Shown here: positions 45,723-57,200 of the stretch, piece after piece | Layout of the letters: each line of letters begins with the position of its first letter | Position numbering within the stretch: the stretch's first letter is position 1 | Assembly: GCF_052857255.1 (NCBI RefSeq) | Contig: NC_135507.1 | Span: 72,365,721 to 72,429,720 of the forward strand | Direction of reading: 5' to 3' | Length of the DNA: 64,000 bases | Origin: Amblyomma americanum | Lineage: Eukaryota > Arthropoda > Arachnida > Ixodida > Ixodidae | Notes under the pieces: model-generated | Told to the model about the DNA's origin: nothing | The model's database searches: none | The model's input: only the letters and a program-made list of their open reading frames with translations | Translations under genes and position numbers: made by a program

Positions 45723-46005
45723 GTGAGTCTCACCTGACGACTGCGCAGAAGTTGTTGCAACTGTTTAGTAGTTGATGCTTACGAAGACAGCTCGGTGCAC
45801 ATCGTACAGGTGCACCCGTTTGGAAGTGTATAAGAGGGAGCGTTTAATGCCGGAAACGTGAATAAAAAAACTGGCAAATCCTTGCCTATCTTGCCTTCTG
45901 GTAACAATAACGAGGGAAGAAATTGTGGCCGTGGCATTATTATTTCAAACGGGCGAAGCAAATAGAGCCAGAGTTGGGAGCGGTGATGGGTTGCTTTCAA
46001 ACTTC

Positions 46006-46587
46006 GTAGCTCGGTCCGCAGTGGGGTTATGTCGAGCCAAATCGATGTGAATTTTACGAATGAACTAGGCGCTATATTTAAATGGTTGATTTAGTTACAG
46101 CAAATTCGAGGAGCTATAATTTCTCGTATTTCAACTAGTTGCCGTATCCCGGACAGTTGAATTGCTCCTGTGCACTCCAATAGGTCGACAGGCGCAGTTT
46201 TATCGGGACAAAGCACTTGCGGATATCTGTGGTAAATATCATGACCCTTATTTTCGTTCTTGAATCTTCGTGGTGCTTTAATTTTCGGTTGCGAGAAAAC
46301 CAAGGAATCAGTAAATTGGGCGCTCATTATCCTAGTGGTGTAACGCAGCGCAGACTGGACTTGAGAAAGAATTAAAAAGACGTCAGATGCGCTTCATCCT
46401 TCTTTCCTATCTTATCCAGTTAAGGCTGTTTCTCACAACTATCAGCTTGCGTCACTAGCCCAAACTATTCATTGCAACCCTCACTGCCACAAACTTGGCG
46501 GGCAGTCGTCTGCAAAGTCCTTGCGCTGACACGCCTGTTATGTTGGGATTCGCAGACACCGGCCGCCAGACGGCAAGTGGCGTTAAA
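46006..46587 (-). other. Block B-specific segment inside kinase intron 4
   Basis: About 580 bp have no counterpart in block A, where GGTGGTGGG joins directly to TGTTAAATCA. A minus-strand frame (46327-46091) with SQPKIKAPRRFKNENKGHDI is protein-like but unrecognised. It may be an insertion in B or a deletion in A. Confidence 0.4.
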
Positions 46588-46953
46588 TCATTTGCCGAGA
46601 AAGTACGATTGAAACGTCTAGACATGATTATAAGGTACGGAACCGCGTATACGTATCTTCCAAAAGGAAATAACGATTGCTGCAGAGAAATTATTATCCA
46701 TAAAATTGCTATAAGCTTCCTCTTCATGTTAAAACAATCAGATCATGCACTTCACGTTGAAAACCGGACACTTACGTGCATATCGAGCGTCGTTTTCCCG
46801 CAGTTACGTTACCATTTCGTGGCGCTTGGCCGGTAGGGGTGCAGTAGCATGGCTGTGCCCGCACTGCTTCAAGCTGTGTCGTGCTGAGATGGTGGGCGCC
46901 ACAGAGTGTGCGGATTCCCGCGGACACTGAAAGGCCGCAAACTTTTTCCCCAG

Positions 46954-47152
46954 GTACAAGCTCCTTGTGGGACGTCCCCCTTTCAGTTCGTCGTGTAGAC
47001 GGCTACCGTGGCCAGAATCTTGAGGAACGAATTCGAGAGCCCCTCAACTGTCTCCCCCGAAGCGAGCGCCCTCATCCGATGGATTCTCCAACCGGAGCCC
47101 ACTAGGCGGCCGAGCATCGAGGCCATCATGCACCACGAGTTCATGACGAAAC
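46954..47152 (+). pseudogene. Kinase copy B, exon 5 (1-nt deletion)
   Basis: YKLLVGRPPF is in frame, then a single-base loss near 46995 shifts the rest. In the corrected frame the C-lobe continues as RNEFESPSTVSPEAS to RRPSIEAIMHHEFMTK without the stop present in copy A. The exon is 199 nt against 200 in A. Confidence 0.8.
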
Positions 47153-47236
47153 GTAAGGTTCATCTTGCATCTCTATCTGTGTGCTGTGTGCTGTGCTGCC
47201 TCAATCATGGCTTATGGTTCGGCAGCCAATTTGAGA

Positions 47237-47264
47237 TATGTATATATATATATATATATATAAA
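47237..47264. repeat. TA microsatellite
   Basis: An uninterrupted run of TA dinucleotides lies next to the block B-specific MITE-like insertion. It is absent from block A. Confidence 0.9.
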
Positions 47265-47399
47265 ATCACCAAAAATTGAAGAAACATAACAGTTGAAACC
47301 AAAACTAAATAAAGTGTCTGACGTGTTCGGCATCCCGAGGGTTGGTTACGAGGTGGCAATCTTTTTAACGCGACAGCTTTAAGGGTCCTGTTCGGAGGA

Positions 47400-47790
47400 A
47401 GCCCAGTGTACTAGTTGGTGTCCGCCGATTCTCATGACCCTGCTAGTGCGATAATTCCTGAAGTCAGTGGCAGATGAAAGAGGATAGTACAGTCCCTGCA
47501 TGGTCCGGGATAGTCGCCTCTCCATTGTGGCGCCGCTCCGTGCATTGTCTCATATGCAGGGTGGTGAAAATCGTCCTAGCCTCTGGTGGGAAGGGAGTCC
47601 GTTGACGGGGAAAAGCCGCTTTTATGTTGACTTGTATGCCACAATAGCAGGTCCAGAGGGATCGATCAAGGGCCAGAGGGGGATAGTCGGTGAAGGTGGA
47701 GAATCGGTCGATACCATTGGCTGCAATGCTGCATTTTCCACTTCGTTCTTGAGTTGTATCCGATTATAGAACATCTCCTGAATCAGCGCC
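47400..47790 (+). repeat. MITE-like dispersed repeat, block B-specific copy
   Basis: The segment contains CAGATGAAAGAGGATAG near its left end and TTGAGTTGTATCCGATTATA (47749-47768) near its right end, the same arrangement as 20636-20820 and 56036-56220. No transposase frame is present. Confidence 0.45.
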
Positions 47791-49154
47791 AATGAGTCGC
47801 TTTTATATGGGCACACGTTTACTGAGTAAACTACATTCTTTCCCGGCTTTCTTGTTTCTGTGTACGTGCGGAGTCTGGTGCGTTCTGACGCCACTGGCAC
47901 CTGAAACTTCGTCTAAGAGTAACTGTACGCACCGATCATTTTTTTATTCTTATGCAAGCAAATTCGCAAGAACACGAAATTAGTCTACTGACTGCACCAA
48001 TTCGTGTCAAAAAGAAACATTGTCTTCCTACACGCGGTTGCTAGAGCGACAAATTTCTGTGGTCGCGCGTAAGCACTGATCCGACTAGTACCAACCCCGA
48101 GCAAAGAAGCCCGTTGCCTTGTCTGTTCCCAGCTGGCCTAGCGCGAGCGCTCCGTCTCTCGGCACTGCCTGCTCATCGTCGTCTTCCATGTAGCATGAAA
48201 TGTGGTTTCGCACTGATTCGAACGTGTTAAACATTAATAAACATTATCTGTAGCTTTTCCTTTTGCTTTAGAAGAGCGAAGTTTTTCGCGGTAAAGTACT
48301 GCTGATATGAAAATTTCTCAAAGATAAGAGAATTTGTTGCCGGCTGATGCAGCAATCTTTGTTCACTGAACAAAATTTTATGGGTTTGGCTTGCAAGAAC
48401 AAAATCTTCGGTAACAACTTCGTGTCGTTCTCCTATGCCCGTGATATAATTCACATTGGGACGAACTTCTGTGCATAATACAGGTACACAAAACGATCAA
48501 TGCCAGCAAGGTTACAACGTATACCTGTAACCGTGGAAATCGAAAAAGTGAAATGGGTTCTGTGTGCATGGCAACAAGAAAAAATAGTTTCTGCATAGGG
48601 CAACATTCAGTGTGTATTACAACTGAACGTGAGTGCAGCCGGCCTGAGTACCCTTGTTAAGGTTTGTGAGACTCACAGCGCCGTTACATGTATCCCGCGA
48701 TGCGGGCTTTGCAGAGTTATCAGCATGGATTCGTGTTACAGGCGGATTTTAAAGGGTTTAGAATGGGGCCAGCTGAGCTGCATATCAGAAAGCTCTCCAT
48801 CGAATCTACTGCAACTAGTTATACATCGATGTAGCTTTTCAGGTTAGGGTACAACTTCTTAATCACTTGGCACGGTGGAATGCAACTCTCATTGTTCCGA
48901 AGCATCACCTCATGGATTGCGTGGAAGAATTTTCTACAAGTGCATATATTCCCGAGATTTTTATTTGTTTTTTGTGGTAGCACCTATTATTTGCGTTCAC
49001 ATTTTCGAGGTTTTCTTCTTTGACTACGAATAGCAAAGTGCGTGTCTCAAAAGGTCCGCGACCTCTTCTCTCCAGAAGTGCTAATCACCCAGACTAGTTT
49101 AAGGCATTGATCCATCCCCGCAGCCCCTGAATGTTTTTCGCCCTCTCCTTCCAG

Positions 49155-49258
49155 GGCTGCTTTCTCCACACCTGCCTGCCTCATACGAAGGCACTCAGCA
49201 CCGCCCAGGACTCAACCGACCGGAGACACGCGTCGCAGAAAAACGAAGGTTGAGCTGA
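49155..49258 (+). pseudogene. Kinase copy B, terminal exon 6
   Basis: After TTCCAG, in phase 1, it reads LLSPHLPASYEGT to EKRRLS, then TGA 49256-49258, aligned base for base with the stop in copy A. Confidence 0.7.
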
Positions 49259-50535
49259 AGTGGACAGCGTCCCCGATTCAAAAGTCCCACTTGGAAACGG
49301 CGTCGCTTATTCAGTGCCTCAGCAGCGTCACATTTTTGTTTTTCTGCTTTTGCTACTGGTATTGTAACCATTGTTTTATTTGCACAATACTAGATTTGTG
49401 AAGCTTTTTTTGTTTCATTCAAGCGCTAAAGAATCTTTCTTCTTGTTACAATGCACTGTTAATTCTTTGTCATTGGAGCACATGTTCAGATGATATTTTT
49501 GACAATGCCCCTGTCTTTACTGCCAAGGCTGCGATTGGGCTCCAACTGTAGACTGCACTGAATCAGTTCTGATCTGTGATACGGCTGTAATGTGATTTTA
49601 ACTTTAGTACGCCGAGCTTTTGAATAAATATTTGTAGTGTATTTCGTGTACCCGTTTGCAATTACTGCAGCTGCTGGATGAAGACTATTTATCGTCCCCT
49701 AGAGCAAAAAAAAAATGATGGTAGGAGGCAGATCTTTTGAAGCCCACAAACTGCGGAATTTCGATACCAAACATTGTTATCCCATGAGGCCACTTAGTGG
49801 AGGTTATCAGATGGTAGCACCTATAATGACCAGTACAACCAGGTTCTGATGGTGCCGTATGAAATTTGTTTAATTTGTTTTCAGTTAATTTCAATCCAGC
49901 ACGCCCTTTAACTATGCCCTATAGCAGGCCGGCATGCCCAATTTGTACACTCAGTCCCAAGCGACATCGAGAGAAGTGTAAAACGCAACCACACGGCGGC
50001 GAGAAAAAATAAATGATGACAGCAGAGTTAAAAATAAGAAATAGTGAGTCCATGGTTAAGAGAGGAAAATATATACGCAAAGACTCAGTGGACGGAAAAT
50101 TATAAGGTGGTTAGTAAAACTATCAACAACATAAAGTGATTTATAGTTTGTAGAGATTTATTTCTATTCTGCTAGGTAGTTTTCATGTGACATCTGGTGC
50201 GCCGATATTGGGCGCAGAGTCCAGAAGCAGCGGGAGAACGCTGGAGATAGGATTGAGCGGACGCAGCTTGTCTGCGCTCCGTGGCATTCTCGTCCTGTGC
50301 GCGCAAGATCCATTCGCAGTTCCACATTTTTGTACGGATCAGACGTATAACGTCGAGGACTACTCGTGGATACGCTTTGATCCCAAGAAGTGACTTTCTT
50401 GGCATTATGCGGGACTTTAAAGCCCAAGCGAAAACGTGGGATCGCTAAGCCTCGCAAGCACTTCGGCACCGGGCCCGGCGTCCGTTGCCGCGTTCGGCCT
50501 GACCAGCGAGCAGCTACTCCGCTACGGCTTCGACG

Positions 50536-52251
50536 ATGGATGTGGACCACACCCATGGCTACGACCCCGAGTCTGGAGGATTCGGAAGTGTTCCGAGCAG
50601 CAGGAAACAAGGCGAGGGGAACTTTGATAATTCACAGCCAGAACCTGGATGGAAGACGATATACCTCAGGGCAGGACAGCGTGCACAAGGGCACTGGGCT
50701 CCGAAGACATACGATGACGACCCGAAGTCACCAGCAGCGGATCCCACGAGCCGCAAAAGGCCCTCGAGACTGCCTGACCTCGACAAGTATGAATTTAAAG
50801 TGATTATCAAGCCGAAAGACCGTTTGGACCTAAAAATGTGGGGTGGGAGTGTACACCCACTTAACGTCGCATTTGAAAACGCGTTACGTGGCAAGACGCT
50901 ACGCGCCAAACCTTACATCAGAGTTATCGAAGAGCAAAACATCATCATCGCGGCAACTTCCCATGTCGAAGACGCCACAGTACTTGCGAAGATCGATCAC
51001 ATCAACCTAGACGGGAAAAAGTACCACCTCAATGCCTACGTGAGAACACCGCAAGACTCATGCAAAGGGGTGGTGCACGGGGTTGACCCCAACGCATCAG
51101 ACAGAGACCTAGAGAAAGACTTTTCCTCAGAAACCCACGAAATATTAGGCGTCCGAAGGCTCGGCAGATCCAACTCAGCGGTGATACTGTTCAGTGGATA
51201 CAAAGTCCCTTTCTTTGTTACGTACGGGTGGATCGAGCGAAAATGTTTTCTTTATAGGAAAACTAGACCGTTTTGCGTACTGTGCGGCAGGGAAGGACAT
51301 AGACCGGACGTCTTCCCCAGCCCAGCTGAATCGAAATGTGACTCGTGCGGCAAGCTGAATCCCGGGGAAGCTCACGATTGCACCCCAACTTGTGCGGCAT
51401 GCCAGGGGAATCACCACACCTACTCAAGGGAATGCAAAGCAAAGTTTCTGGATCCCATCAATAAGCCTAGGAAACATCAACATTTCGACGATCAGGAAGA
51501 GAAACCGACAACCAGTGGCACCAGCAAGAGCTACGCGGCAGCTGTACGCACCAGCCGAAAAGAGCAGTTCGACAAGAAGGAATCCAGAAGAGCGGCCTCC
51601 AATTCTACGTCCAGGTCCAGGTCAAGATCTAAGTCTAGTCAACGTCGCAACTCGTCAGGCCGATCCGGAACGGAAGAGTCAAGACATCATAAAGAGCAGG
51701 GGACCACCAGGTCGGTCTCCTTTGCACCTAAGGCGGATCCACCGGCACAGGAGACGCCACGCACCCGAGAACGCGGACCGTCTTCTGAGAAGCAAGAAGA
51801 CTCAAGACACATCGTAAAGGTGAGCTATGCTGGGTTGCCTCCATCCCTCCCCGGAAACGCGATATCTAAGGAGTTTTACGACCTGAAAGCAGAAATTATT
51901 CAGCTAAAGAAACAGAACGAGGCGTTGCGAGCTGAACTTAAATTGGTCAGGCTGCAGTCACAAGCAACTCACGACAAAACACCCGAAGCCCGGCCAAACT
52001 CACAGTCAGTTTATGAGCGCCTCATTGCAGAGCTGAGGGCTGACAGAGAGGAGCAGAATAAAAAGTTCCTACAAGTTATTCAGATGGTCAAAAACGAGCT
52101 CGCAAACGAGTCCGCCAACACTAGGAAATACATAAACTCTGCCATTGCCACAGTCCGAGACGAATTCAAATCGAAACTCAACGAGTGCAACTTCAGAAAT
52201 AGGAAATCCAAATATGCCGACAGGCACCCCCTTTCAGAAGAGGACGAATAA
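50536..52251 (+). CDS. LINE ORF1 RNA-binding protein
   Basis: An intact 571-residue ORF1 that would coat element RNA. Residues about 90-230 may form an RRM-like fold (inferred from position only). A tandem of zinc knuckles lies at about 245-310: CVLCGREGH, CDSCGKLNPGEAHDC and CAACQGNHHTYSREC. The first lacks its last cysteine (DVFP, where DVCP is usual). A Ser/Arg-rich basic stretch at about 350-390 and a C-terminal coiled-coil-like segment (LKAEIIQLKKQNEALRAEL) follow. The stop TAA (52249-52251) is 5 nt before the ORF2 ATG, suggesting coupled translation. Confidence 0.85.
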   Translation: MDVDHTHGYDPESGGFGSVPSSRKQGEGNFDNSQPEPGWKTIYLRAGQRAQGHWAPKTYDDDPKSPAADPTSRKRPSRLPDLDKYEFKVIIKPKDRLDLKMWGGSVHPLNVAFENALRGKTLRAKPYIRVIEEQNIIIAATSHVEDATVLAKIDHINLDGKKYHLNAYVRTPQDSCKGVVHGVDPNASDRDLEKDFSSETHEILGVRRLGRSNSAVILFSGYKVPFFVTYGWIERKCFLYRKTRPFCVLCGREGHRPDVFPSPAESKCDSCGKLNPGEAHDCTPTCAACQGNHHTYSRECKAKFLDPINKPRKHQHFDDQEEKPTTSGTSKSYAAAVRTSRKEQFDKKESRRAASNSTSRSRSRSKSSQRRNSSGRSGTEESRHHKEQGTTRSVSFAPKADPPAQETPRTRERGPSSEKQEDSRHIVKVSYAGLPPSLPGNAISKEFYDLKAEIIQLKKQNEALRAELKLVRLQSQATHDKTPEARPNSQSVYERLIAELRADREEQNKKFLQVIQMVKNELANESANTRKYINSAIATVRDEFKSKLNECNFRNRKSKYADRHPLSEEDE

Positions 52252-52256
52252 GGACC

Positions 52257-55200
52257 ATGGCACATAGGGGACAGGAAACAATTATTTGGCAATGGAATTG
52301 TCGGGGCTTTAAAAAGAAAAAAGCAAGCCTTCAATTTTTCATCGACACGTCGGAGGCGCCACCTGCTGTAATAGTACTTCAAGAAGCAAATACGGTCATC
52401 AGCATGAAGGGGTACAAAACTTTCCAAGACGAGCATAGCCTAGGAATACTTGTTCACAAGGAGTTTACCGCAACGCTGCAAGAACCGCTAACCGAAAATA
52501 TCGAACATGCTTACATTGAAATTCTTACCAAACACAAGGGAAAACGCAGCTTGCACATACTGAACGTGTACAGTCGCCCCAGGGACTCAAGTCGTCAGAT
52601 AGCCACGCTATTTAATAATTTTATCAAGAGGGCAGGTAAGGACCCCCTCGTCATAGCCGGTGATTTCAATGCGCCCCACCAAGCATGGGGATAACACTTT
52701 AACAGCCCGAAAGGCAGGAGGATCCTTGAGATCGCTAACAGAGAAGGGCTCACAATCTTAACGGATCCACTGTATCCCACCAGAGCGGGTAATAGCGTCA
52801 GCAGAGACACCTGTCCCGATCTCACGCTTGTGAAAAACTGCCTGCAGTCCACCTGGTCTAACACTGGCGAGTCCCTGGGCAGTGATCACTTCATCATATC
52901 CTGCACTGTTCAGGGAGTTAAATGTCGGAAACCATTTGGCAAGGCTAAGATTGTGAACTGGGACAAGTGGAGAGAGGAACTCGCACGTCTCCCGGACGAA
53001 GATATCACAGATATTAAGGCATGGACAGCGCTGCAGATGAAAACCGTCGCCAGGCATTCTGCGACAGTGAACACCACGGAGGAAACTCCGGCAGTTGACC
53101 CGCACCTGTTACACCTGTGGGAAGCCAGGAGATCTCTGACAAGGAGGTGGAAAAGGCAAAAGTTAAATCGCAAGCTGAAGACCAAGATTGCAGAACTCAC
53201 CAAAGAAGCGGATGACTACGCACATAACCTCGCTAACCAAAACTGGCTCAAGCTGTGTGATGAGCTCAACGGTAAAATGGGCACGGCTAAAGCATGGGGA
53301 CTCCTCAGATCCCTTATCGAGCCGAACTCAAACCGGAAAGAGCAAACAGACACGCTCTGTAACGCCTTGCACAGCTATAAAGGGGACAACGAAGCCCTCA
53401 TTGCAGAACTTGCACGGAAATTCCTCGATCTGGGATCCTCGTACCCTCTCCCTGCGTACACCGGTGCACCCAATGAAGAGATGGACTAAGACGTAACGGT
53501 TGAGGAACTGAGGGCGGAGCTTGACGTCATGCGCGAGAACACTGCTCCTGGACCGGACCAGATAAACACCAAGATGCTCTTTAATATGGATGACATCTCT
53601 TTAAGAAAATTAGTGAAATACTTCAACACGCAGTGCTGGCACAAGGGCCAGATCCCCGACTCCTGGAAATTGGCTTTTGTGCGATTTATTCCCAAGCCCA
53701 ATAAGCCATGCGATATTGATCATTTACGACCGATCTCCCTGACGTCGTGTCTGGGTAAACTGTTCGAGAGGGTCGTGAACGCCCGACTGAAGCGACTCCT
53801 GAGGAAGACTGATATCCTCCCTGACACGCTGTACGGGTTTAGAGAAAAGCTGTCTACACAGGATATTCTCCTCCGTATCAGAGAGGATATTCTGGACAAC
53901 CCCGGTAGATGTCAGGTCAAGGCCATCCTTGCGCTCGATTTAAAAGGGCATTTGACAATGTCAACCACCAGGGAATACTGGATGAGCTTAACAGCGTCAA
54001 CTGTGGTGACCGCACATATAATTACGTGAGGGACTTTCTCTCCAATAGAAAAGCGACAATAAGTATTGGTGATCGGACCTCCTCTCCGTTCAATCTAGGT
54101 TCCAAGGGCACTCCGCAGGGAGCGGTCTTGTCTCCGCTTCTCTTCAACCTGGCCATGCGTGGGCTACCAGAGAAGCTAGACCGCATCCAAGGCATTGAGC
54201 ACGCTATATACGCCGACGACATTACGATCTGGTGTTGCAGCGGTAATGAAGGGGAAATTCAAGGCCGGCTTCAGGAAGCAGCGAATGTCGTGTGCCAGAA
54301 TGCGGCGAGGTATGGGTTAACGTGCTCTCCCGAGAAATCAGAGTTACTCCTGATCGACCGTGGCAAGAGGCAGAATACGGGGCTTTTGCCGTCCACTCCC
54401 TCTGTCGCCATTACGGTCCAGGGTATGAGCATTCCGATCAAGAAAGAGATCAAGATCCTGGGAGCCATCATACCCAGCGGCAACACTAACACCACTACAA
54501 TCAGACAGCTCCAAGCCTATTCCGAACAAGTCTCTAGAAGAGAACAAGAAAAGAAATGGGCTAAGAGAGAAGGAGGCCCTAAGATTAGTTCAGGCTTTCA
54601 TTCTCTCTAAACTAACATACGCCACCCCGTACTTACGGCTTAGCAAAAAGGAAAAAGACCAACTAGATGTTATTATTCGAAAGGCAGTTAAGACGGCGCT
54701 GGGACTCCCTTTATGCACATCCACTAAGCGCTTACTACAGTTGGGGATCCATAACACCATCGACGAACTACTAGAGGCCCACCGTGTAAATCAAATTGTC
54801 AGGCTCTCAACATCTAAGCCTGGCAGGAAAATATTACAGAAGCTGAGAATCAGTCCACCCCGGGAAGTCGCTGACAAGATCGACATGCCCATGCAGATGA
54901 GATCACACATTACGACTCACCCCATACCAAAACGCATGGATGAGGAATATAACAGAGGACGGAGACTAGCCAGAGCTAGACACCTCTCTAAGCGCTGGGA
55001 TGGAAACAAGGACACGATCTACGTCGATGCGGCTGGACCCGCTAACGGAGTCGCGGCAATTGCAGCCGTTTCACCCCGGGGAGATATCATTGCAAGCAGC
55101 CTTATCCAAGCGGTGGATACCACATCGGCTGAAGAAGCAGCTATCGCACTAGCGATATCAAAGAATAGCGAGGCAACGGTTATGTCCGACTCACAAGCAG

Positions 55201-55775
55201 CGGTACGCAATTACCTCAGAGGCCGCGTTGGCGCTCCGTGTTGGGAAATTTTGGAAAGGTCTAATCCTTCCAACATCGAGATCTTCTGGACGCCAGGGCA
55301 CCTCTCAACGACGGGCAATGAGGCGGCCAACACAGCTGCTCGAGCTCTCCTCCTCCGAGCATCTGGCACGCAGCCTCTCTCTGACATAGTTGACAACCCC
55401 TCACCCTTACTAAGCTACGCAGAAATTACGGAGTACTATAAGATCACAAGAAGGGAATATCCTCTTCCTCACAAAACCCTAAGTAAATATGAAGAGCACA
55501 TAATCAGGCGACTACAAACTAATACTCTGCCCAATCCTTACCTAATGAGTAAATGGTACCCAGAAACCTACAATTCGTCCTGCCCCTTCTGTGGAGCAGT
55601 TGGCACACTCTTTCACGCGGTTTGGGAATGTCAAGACAACCCAGACTTGGACAGCAATCCCGATCCGACTCATGAGCGCTGGGAGGCAACCCTTCATAGC
55701 CACAGCCCACTCGACCAGAAATTGCTGGTTGAGAGGGGCCGGATTATGATGGCGACCAATGGGTTCTCGTACTGA
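52257..55775 (+). pseudogene. LINE ORF2 (endonuclease, RT, RNase H), four lesions
   Basis: Domains in order: endonuclease (IIWQWNCRGF; GDFNAPHQAWG; SDHFII), reverse transcriptase (NTAPGPDQI; LRPISLTSCLGKLFERV; GTPQGAVLSPLLF; catalytic YADDITIW at about 54208-54231), RNase H (IYVDAAGP; EEAAIALAI; VMSDSQAA; WTPGH) and a C-terminal CPFCGAVGTLFHAVWEC knuckle. Lesions: TAA at 52692-52694 after HQAWG, TAA at 53487-53489, a 1-nt loss near 53947 inside the AFDN box, and a frameshift near 54540. An intact version would be about 1170 residues. The copy could move only with enzyme supplied in trans. Confidence 0.9.
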
Positions 55776-55832
55776 ACCCACCCAGTTTTTGTGCTCTGAA
55801 TAAATGTTTTTCCTCCTCCTCCAGAAGCAGCG

Positions 55833-57200
55833 CTCTACGCGAGGATCACTTTTAAATTTGGGAGGATAAAAAAACGACAAGGTTTTCGCCGTGTTTCTTG
55901 TCCCAGATATGGTGGCAGCTACGGCGTCATGCGAATTTTGGGTATACTGTGTAGATAGTCAATTCCACTCTTCTGACTTCTGGCCTTGCAATTGCTGCTT
56001 CTTTCTTTCTTCACCTATTCTATTCCAGGCAGGCAGTAGCAGATGAAAGGGGATAGCCCCTTCCTTCCATGGTCGGGTATACGGTCCCAGCTCTGCATTG
56101 TCGAGCCGCTCCCTGCATTGTTACGCTAGCCGGTTCATGAGAATCTGACGACTGCATTGGCCGAACGCAGGTTGTTTGACGATGAGAAACAGCTTTGTTA
56201 TTGAGTTGCATCTGACTATAGCCATATAAAACTCAATAACGAAACAGCAAGTTCCCCACAAAGGAGCCCCTGCTACATTTGGGTCAACCGATTGTCCCCT
56301 TTGACCCACTCTCTATTTATTCCCCATGACAGATTCCTTTGGATCTAGTATAGCCTGAAATCCCAGTGGGTGGCATATCAATGAGGAATAATCACGGCTT
56401 AATCGGTTCAGCAGAGAAGGGAAAGAGGTGCTCGTTATGACAAACACATTCAGGGCATCCTTCCATCCGCAGATGCTGCGACAAACGTAACGGCGGTCTT
56501 CAAGAACAGTCGGGAGTAAAAAACGTTAGCACACATGAGGGATCACAGAAATGCCGGAATGACATGGCGTGGCGCTTCAGGTAACGAAGACGCTGATAAC
56601 ACGAGTCCGTTCCCATTCTTGCGTATTAGGGGCGTGGGGCTTCAGCGGGCTGTCAGGGCCCAGCAAAATTTATTAATGCGAAAGCCTTTAATAGCTTATA
56701 CTCGCGGTGGCCGTCCGTCCGGTCACGTGACCTCGCGGTGTCCATCCGTTACATCCTAGGTCACGTGACTTTGTCACGTGTCACAACCTGCCAACTGCTC
56801 TGTGAGCAAACTGCCCACTGTGGCGGGTGGTGTGATCCGCCGCCAAATAACACTGCGCTTGCACGGCATGACGTCGCCACTCAAATTCAAATCAGTGCAA
56901 TGAGCCTCATACGGCCTCCACCTTCCCGCAGTTAAAAGATATTTTAATGCCTCCAACGAATTTCTTTTTCTGTGTCGCCGTCTCTCTTTTCCTTTTTTTT
57001 GTTTTTCATATTGCTTTGCTCATTAAGCGAAGGGTGAAGATGGGGATAGTTGTTTGTTTTCTGCATGTTTGGCAGTTAATCTCGGGAGCAGCCTCAGCCA
57101 CTCTGCCGAAGGATGAGTATGAAGGAATAAGGAATAATTGCCTGAAATAAGCGGTTGATCGGTTGTTGCCTAAGCGATAGAACAAGTCATGTTTAGAATC
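55833..57200. other. Non-coding block B stretch after the LINE
   Basis: It is colinear with 20425-22370 except that about 600 bp of A are absent here. It contains the TTGAGTTGCAT repeat (56201-56220), CACGTG palindromes (about 56718-56785) and flank DNA up to the CR1-like insertion. No gene is seen. Confidence 0.55.

Larger units (their letters stand above)
50233..55820 (+). mobile_element. Full-length LINE (I-superfamily-like) private to block B
   Basis: A 5588-bp insertion is flanked by the 12-bp direct repeat CCAGAAGCAGCG (50221-50232 and 55821-55832). The empty counterpart in block A is at about 20410-20425. It has a short 5' UTR, ORF1 (50536-52251), ORF2 (52257-55775, broken) and a 3' UTR with AATAAA at 55799-55804 ending in a TCC-rich tail rather than poly(A). 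ORF order, three CCHC-like knuckles in ORF1 and an RNase H after RT fit I/R1/LOA-like LINEs. Confidence 0.93.
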
